A stretch of 64,000 bases of DNA, taken from Euptelea pleiosperma. Lineage: Eukaryota > Streptophyta > Magnoliopsida > Ranunculales > Eupteleaceae. Where the stretch lies: NCBI GenBank assembly GCA_035048495.1, contig CM068552.1:11633501-11697500 (forward strand). The letters run 5' to 3'. The first letter of the stretch is position 1. The number at the start of each line of letters is the position of its first letter. The notes beneath the pieces are model-generated. The model made no database searches. It was not told where the DNA came from and saw only the letters and a program-made list of their open reading frames with translations. A program made the translations under genes and the position numbers. Shown piece after piece: positions 58,303 to 64,000 of the stretch.

Positions 58303-58561
58303 GTTGAGATGAGCTAACAGATTTGAGCATAATTTCGTCCGCTAGATAAAGTCGAATTGTATTTATGGCCTTCTTATCGATTCTTCGTACTCGTCATTTT
58401 TCATTTATCCGTGTATCTTCGCCTTGCCGTACAACTCCTTGCTCAAAACTTGTTGTACCAACAGATCTTTCACTCTTTGTTGCCATAAGCCAAAGTTATT
58501 CTTCCCATCGAATTTCTCCATTTCGAAATTGATTCCGGAGCCCTTTGCTGCCACTATGAAT

Positions 58562-59183
58562 CAATGTTTTTAAAAGTGTGCAAGGCTTACGCCTCGAGGT
58601 GCGCCTCGGGGCAAAGCTCTTAAAAACGCCCTGAGGCTCAATCAAAAGGCGTTTACACATCTGAGGCATATGCCTCACTCCAAGAAGCATTGACGAAGCT
58701 TATCTCTCGTCACCGCTTCTTGGACTGGGCGTACGCCTCGAATGTGCTATTATTTTTTGGCATGTTGTTTTAAAAAAGAAATAAAAAAAGAATGTCAAGA
58801 TATTAAAAAAAAATAGGTGTCGAAGGGACCCAACATAAAAAAATAAAAATAAAAATTGATCTACAATTAATTGATGACGACATGTTGAATTTCGACTTAG
58901 ACTATCAAGAAGAGATGTTGTTCATATAATTGATGAAGATGCATTTAATTTAGTAGAAGATTGTCTTTGATTGGTGTTGTGCTTTTTTGTTTGAGATTGG
59001 AACTTGGAATTTGGAACTTGAAAATATGCTTTGTTTTTTGAATTTTTGCTACATTTATTTATAGATTTAAATACTTATCGACCTAAAAAATGCATGCGTG
59101 TGAGGCTTACGTCTTACGCCTTGAGGTGTAAGGCTTTGGCTAGTGAAGCGCCTCGCCTCACGCCTTAGCGTTTAAAAACACTG
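58562..59183. mobile_element. hAT-type foldback MITE with perfect 8-bp duplication
   Basis: CTATGAAT lies on both sides (58554-58561 and 59184-59191). Ends are CAATGTTTTTAAAAG and, inverted, CAGTGTTTTTAAACG. Inside are many GAGGC/GCCTC palindromes such as AGGCTTACGCCTCGAGGTGC. Length is 622 bp. It interrupts the copia-2 region between the primer-binding site and gag. Confidence 0.9.
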
Positions 59184-59213
59184 CTATGAATAACCAAAGC
59201 TTTGATACTAGAT

Positions 59214-59689
59214 TGTTGAAATCGACCATCAACGAACCAGCAAAAAATTAAGTTAACAAAAAAGATCAATCACACAGATACAATAGATTTACGTGGTTTG
59301 GCAGTGTGCTTGCGTTCACAGGTGAGGAGCGCTTTCACTCTCTGCTAATAATTAGGGTTACAATAGTTTCCCCTCTCTCTCTCTCTCAATGTACAAGTAC
59401 ACCTTAGCGCCCCTTTAGAAATAGATATAAAATCTCTGGTACAATGAAATACCCAAAGTACCCACAATACAAGTTGTACCCCGCCACACTGTAATGACTT
59501 GTATGGAAAAAAATGCCATTGGCTTTAGCGGCCCTGGGGTTCCACCCTCAGACCCAGGGCAGGGGGCGTGCTGACCCCCTGAAACCCTCTCTCCCCCTCC
59601 AGCAGTGCAGAGTTGGATTCACGTAAAGCATTCGATTAATGTACATCCATGCAGAACAATATTCCCCGCAGAACACAAGACACCTAACG
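59214..59689 (-). repeat. copia-2 5' LTR
   Basis: 476 bp, the partner of 53920-54386. It begins TGTTGAAATCGACCATC beside the primer-binding site. Confidence 0.9.
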
Positions 59690-59750
59690 CAGGGGCAGAG
59701 GTTAGTCTATGTTGACCACTTGATTTTTCAGTAGCTGTGCCTATTGGAGT

Positions 59751-59957
59751 GTGCACTGCAGAGAATTAGCCTTGAAACCTTCATTCAAGGTGCTATTTGG
59801 AATGTTGGATCTTGTGCATTTTCGCCATCGGAAAGACCTTCATTTAAGAAATACACTTATCAGGCCTGATTTTCGTGTTGGGGGCGCAGAAGAAGTTGAG
59901 ATGTGGCACCTGCAGCCATTAGCAAACCCTCGATACAAGTGGGGCGAACAGAGGTAG
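59751..59957 (+). CDS. Unrecognised short frame, possible terminal exon
   Basis: Encodes LDLVHFRHRKDLHLRNTLIR, then GAEEVEMWHLQPLANPRYKW and GEQR. Composition is protein-like and an acceptor-like TGCACTGCAG precedes the frame. I recognise no family. It may be an exon of a lost gene or chance. Confidence 0.2.
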   Translation: MHCRELALKPSFKVLFGMLDLVHFRHRKDLHLRNTLIRPDFRVGGAEEVEMWHLQPLANPRYKWGEQR

Positions 59958-60169
59958 GAAGAGCAGTTTGCGCACTTTGCAAGGCCCTATGCAGTTGCTG
60001 AGATTATGTGAATGCAGTTGAACTCATTTTGTTTGGTTTAAACATGATTTTAGGGTACAGTTCTATCACGTTCACCATTGTTATTTCTAGGTTGAATTGT
60101 GTTTCGACAGGGAATGGATCAATACAAGATTACCTGTGTGGTATATAAGATCCCTGAGGCACCCTCACA

Positions 60170-60370
60170 AACCCTCAGTGGAGGGAGTCCACACGGCAGA
60201 AAGGCTGGACTTGGGCTGACCTCTGTCGGACTTGGCACCCTGGATTCTGAGAATCCAACAGTGGTTGATAGCACTGAGCCGCCATTTACTTTTTTCATTC
60301 GGATTCTTGAAATCCACGGCACCTAGTCCGACTCCCGGGGTGGGGGGGTTCCTCGGAGCCTGAGCCTTTA
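60170..60370. mobile_element. MITE family D, degenerate copy
   Basis: GGATTCTGAGAATCCAACAG and TGGTTGATAGC on the left, GGATTCTTGAAATCCACGGC and TCCTCGGAGCCTGAGCC on the right, resemble 29640-29855. Confidence 0.55.
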
Positions 60371-60639
60371 AAAAAACTCGTCCAACCTGATTTTCCTGGG
60401 ATTTGGGGTGTTATTGGTGTTTTAACAATACTTTCGTTTTGATGTAGGAGGCTCTCCGGATGATACATGTGAGCCCATACATTGATTGTATATATGGGGT
60501 CAATCTGGTTTGGGGTCAGTCTGGACCCACCACCAAGACACGTGGGTCCACATCATGGATGGGCAACAACAATGTCAATTCCCAAACACAGATCCGTTGG
60601 TGTCTCCGCCTTTGCTCGATGATGTGTTGGGCAAAAAAA

Positions 60640-60770
60640 TGCTCGTTGCTAGAGCACTGACTATGGATGTTTGGTCCATCCCAAGGTGGACCTACAAACC
60701 AAAATTTGCCTGATTGGTGATTTCTAGCCATTGGATCTGAGTACCCAAAAATTGCTTGAATCCCACCGTG
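60640..60770. mobile_element. MITE family A, left half
   Basis: GGATGTTTGGTCCATCCCAA, GGTGGACCTACAAACCAAAA and GCCTGATTGGTGATTTCTAG match the left arm. Confidence 0.7.
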
Positions 60771-62613
60771 CTAGAAGAGTTCTGTGGCTAGACGCAATCG
60801 ATAGTTTTTTGCTCAACACGTATTGAGCAAAGGTGGACCCTGAACCCATGGAGAGCCTGCCATGTGGACAATGTTCTTTTCCATGTCACATTGAAAAAAA
60901 ATTGCTAATCATCCAGGTAATGTCCCATTGTTCAAAATTTGCCACCTATACATGAGGTGGGGCGAGCGTGGAAAAACGGGAACAGCCATTGTGCACCCCA
61001 TCATGGGGGTGTCAGCAGGTCGGTTCTGGTTCAGGTATTAATATATCAGAAGTCAAACCATTATACAAGTGTCTGGTCTATTATGCATGGTTCCAGTTCC
61101 AGGACCAAAAAAAGTGGTTCAAGAACAGGAACTGGTACATTGTTCTCCCCCGTTATAAAATATGTGAAAAAAAGATAAAAATGATTTTCATACTAAATTT
61201 TAGAAGAAAAAAACCTTGACATCTTTAGCACTACTATATACATCAGCTCGGCTCAGGGTCCTATTGATGTCGGCTCCAGTTCAGTTGTACCGACGTCCTT
61301 TGGTTTTGGGTCCTGTTGGTTCCTGGTCTTTAGAGTCTGGTTCGGAAATAGCTAGTCAAGGGTAAATAGGCCGGGCTTGCCAAGTTGTCATATGGGCCCA
61401 TCTTGCTTTTGCCCGTGCTTGGGCTACATTGTGATTCTGTAGGCCGCTCTGCTATCTGAGGTTCTGAACTTAGTGTCTGCCCTGTAAATGGGTTTAGATG
61501 GGGCAGCTTAATGGCTTGGCCCACCTCTCTAGCCTTGCTCTGCCATTGGGCATGAGTTGCTTATCCTCTTTATGGGCCAAAATGGGCTCTATGTCTATCT
61601 CCTTTGCCAATTTTGGCCCAAGTCTAGCTCGAACATGCCTGGCTATTGAGCCCATTTGACTAATTAGCCCCTTTCCGAGCCTTGGACCTAGCTACAAGTT
61701 GCACAGTATGGCACAAACACCGGAATCTGTAGCTCGAAAACGAAAAATAAATTGAAATTGTCAAACCATTTCCAAAAGAAAAAAGAAAAAAAGTGCAAGA
61801 CCCAAATCAAAGAAAGAACTTTTGAAGATCTCCCATTACTTGTAGATAAGAGTAGAAAATCTTGTAGAATCAAGTTGAAAAGTAGTAGAGGAGATGGGCC
61901 CACCAAGTATCTTTGGGAGGTATTCAAAAGAAGGTTGTCATGTCCTTGCAAACAAACAAATTTATATTTGTATGTTTCTATCCAAGGCTAGAGTTGATGG
62001 TTTAGTTAGGTACACCAACTTGTCCTGTTTATAACAAGAATCCAAGAGAACCTATCATCACTTTCTACTTCCCTGGCCCACTTGTTACTCTCTTTTGAAT
62101 CAATGTGTCTCTCTATGGTTAGTCATGTGGGACCCATCTTTCTTTTTTCTTTTTTCTTTTTTTATTTAATTTTAATTATCATTTTGTTTTTCTTAACTTA
62201 TAATAATAATAATAATAATGTGATCAGATGGAGGAAACTGAGTGTGACATTTGACAGAAAGTAAAGTTTCTAGTAGGTAAAGGGGCCCACATTATCTGAT
62301 TACGATCGAACGGTAGGATTTTCACACAATACCATGTGCAATTGTGTTGTTATCGCATAGCGTATATTATTCAGTTGAGGGCTACCTTTTACCCTATATT
62401 GCAAATGAGACAATGTTTTAAAACCCGGAACGGACTGGCCGGTTGAACCGGCCCAAAAATGATCCAAGTGAACATGAACCTGCATTTTTCAAATTTGGCT
62501 TTTAATCTCCCTAAAAACCTGAAAAACCCAAACAAGCTGCCTCACTGACCAACAGTTTGATGACCGACCCGAATTTTAAAACATTGGTATATCCCCACTT
62601 TTAACGGACTGTC
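60771..62613. other. Intergenic, nothing recognised
   Basis: No coding match. (AAT)n at 62200-62219 and scattered GGGCCCA-type MITE traces. Frames of 60-87 codons here look random. Confidence 0.5.
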
Positions 62614-62961
62614 ATCGAGGCCGATGACATCCCACAATATGAGCCACGTGGCATACTCTTAGAGGACTCTGATTGTATGGATGTTTTGCCAATCCCTAGC
62701 TGGACCTACAAACCAAAAATCAGCCTGATTAGTGATTTCAAACCTTTGGATCTTTGTACCCAAAATAATGGTCAATAATGCTCAAATTCCCACGGTTAAA
62801 ATCAACCCATGAAAATAATTCTAATCCAATGCCTAGAAATCATTAATCATGTTGACTTTTGGTTTGTAGGTCCAGCTCGGGATTGGCCAAACATCCACAC
62901 GGTCAGAGTCCTCTAAGAGTTTGCCACGTAGCTCATATTGTGGGCTGTCATCGGCCTCGAT
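62614..62961. mobile_element. MITE family A, complete copy
   Basis: ATCGAGGCCGATGACATCCC at the left faces GGGCTGTCATCGGCCTCGAT at the right, followed inward by CAATATGAGCCACGTGG and its partner. The interior has GGATCTTTGTACCCAAAATA and CACGGTTAAAATCAACCC. Length is 348 bp. Confidence 0.85.
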
Positions 62962-63660
62962 AATAGTCTGCTGTCGTCAAAATTTTACTCCACTTTCAAA
63001 CTCTAAGGTGGAGAATTTTCGACCCAACCCTAATGCTTAGCCATTGAGACTCAATTTCTAGGTCACCCTTTTTTTTTGAAGTCTCATAATGAGCAAAACT
63101 TGTGAACATTTGTTAAAGCCAACGAAGATAAACCCTAATGGTGCATGTAACATGATGATTACGCCCTCAAATTCTGACTCGGCGGTGACGGTATCGGCGC
63201 ACATGACATGTCGGAAATACTCTGCACCTAGAAAAACCCTAATCGTGCGATCAGGGGTCCAATCAGAGCCTTCAAAAGCTCATTCACATCTTAAATCCCG
63301 GTCTTCGATACTTAATCTAAATGGGGTTTTGTCATATTAGTCAAATAAACAACAAATTTAAGAAAAGAAAAAGACTTAATCAGGTCAAAGAACCAATTTT
63401 CTAGTCTCCAAGTCTCTTTAGAAGGATGCACAAAAGTTCAAAGTCGGTCCCATATTCCAAGTGCAGTGCACTTTAAATTAAGTTTTTGTTTATATGGAAC
63501 ATGTACATAAGTCATACCATATATGATATTGGGATCATCACTTGCACATGAGATAAGATTCTAGCTTGATAAAGACACCTTTAATTTTCTAATAAGGAAC
63601 TATACTTTTCCCATGTGGGTTTGCACCAAAATGAAAAAAGAAGAAGTTGGGAGACCCCCT
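62962..63660. other. Intergenic, nothing recognised
   Basis: No supported gene. A frame at 63089-63340 has no recognised features. Confidence 0.5.
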
Positions 63661-63666
63661 TTGAAA

Positions 63667-64000
63667 TGTGTACACACCATGCTTGTTCAATAAGGGTGCA
63701 TTTGGTTGGCGTGTCAAGAGGGGAGCAACATGGTCAAGTCGTGCGTTTTTTTCGCCAAAATCAGGCGTTTGGGATGCCCCAATGTGCACAACACCAAGGA
63801 CACGGCTCGCTTTTATTAACTCACGGACCAAAAATAAATTAAGAGTGATTCTTGGATGATTCTTGTGTACACAAAATGCATGAATGTATTTGGTTGGCGT
63901 GTCAAGGGGGGAAGCAACATGGTTAAGTAGTGCGTTTTTGGCCAAAATCAGGTGTTTGGGATGCCCCTATGTGCGCAACACCGAGACACGGCTGGCTTAA
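63667..64000. repeat. Tandem repeat, ~190-bp unit, open at window end
   Basis: ATTTGGTTGGCGTGTCAAG occurs at about 63699 and 63887, with GAGCAACATGG / AAGCAACATGG, CAAAATCAGG-x-GTTTGGGATG and GTGCACAACACC / GTGCGCAACACC following in the same order. The spacing is about 188-197 bp. The second unit is cut by the window edge. Confidence 0.85.

Larger units (their letters stand above)
53920..59689 (-). mobile_element. Ty1-copia element (copia-2), nearly complete, mutated
   Basis: LTRs at 53920-54386 (3') and 59214-59689 (5') start TGTTGAAA and end near TAACA. The primer-binding site GCTTTGATACTAGA sits at 59199-59212, and the polypurine tract (CCAAGGTGGAGAT on the minus strand) at 54387-54399. 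Between them, in minus-strand order: gag with zinc-knuckle remnant (58302-58093), GAG-pre-integrase (58002-57640), integrase parts, reverse transcriptase (56106-54825) and RNase H (to about 54400). Stops and frameshifts abound. Two MITEs are inserted (56536-57182 and 58562-59183). No 5-bp flanking duplication was evident. Confidence 0.9.

Noticed and set aside
1..64000. CRISPR arrays, bacterial operons or defence systems
   Set aside because: Introns, retroelements and plant gene families show a plant nuclear sequence; no regularly spaced short repeats with unique spacers were seen.

Overview
This is a repeat-rich plant nuclear segment. The evidence is intron-containing genes of plant-specific or plant-typical families (a VARLMG/DUF4378 protein and a SWP73/CHC1 subunit of SWI/SNF complexes), plant LINE, Ty1-copia and Ty3-gypsy elements, a FAR1-type MULE, and many MITEs. 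The mix suggests a woody angiosperm, perhaps a magnoliid or early-diverging eudicot, but I cannot name a species.

1-7.2 kb: a decayed minus-strand LINE (reverse transcriptase, zinc-finger linker, RNase H) is split in its zinc-finger domain by a ~2.8-kb LTR-like insertion. A palindromic MITE follows, then a five-exon HMG-box (HMGB-like) gene made of exons too short to stand out as ORFs. Its 3' end is cut off by retroelement sequence. 7.4-17.2 kb: a nest of insertions. A Ty3-gypsy gag-protease fragment with one LTR is split by a deleted Ty1-copia element. One copia LTR contains a ~4-kb MULE with ~335-bp TIRs; the other contains a palindromic MITE, which itself contains a 129-bp LINE tail with a 14-bp target-site duplication.

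17.2-33.4 kb: no intact gene. It holds a LINE tail with a 17-bp duplication, a Myb/SANT-like 3' exon, several MITEs with 8-bp duplications, two ~1.7-2-kb direct copies of one segment (about 22.86-24.84 and 28.49-30.15 kb), and between them an inverted pair of CYP78A-like P450 pseudogenes beside what looks like a promoter.

33.5-45.2 kb: the gene island. The VARLMG/DUF4378 gene (905 aa, five coding exons) and the SWP73-type gene (555 aa, two coding exons) lie on the plus strand about 2 kb apart. Both appear intact and both have an intron in the 5' leader.

45.5-64 kb: repeats again. A small non-autonomous LTR element carries two tandem, antisense copies of an Alba-domain host gene. A LINE fragment has an internal tandem duplication. 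A tRNA-like SINE candidate follows, then a nearly full-length but mutated minus-strand Ty1-copia element (LTRs 53920-54386 and 59214-59689) containing two foldback MITEs. More copies of the dominant palindromic MITE and a tandem repeat end the window. The intact genes have no evident common pathway (cytoskeleton or cell shape versus chromatin remodelling). The rest is mainly a record of nested insertion, inversion and gene capture.
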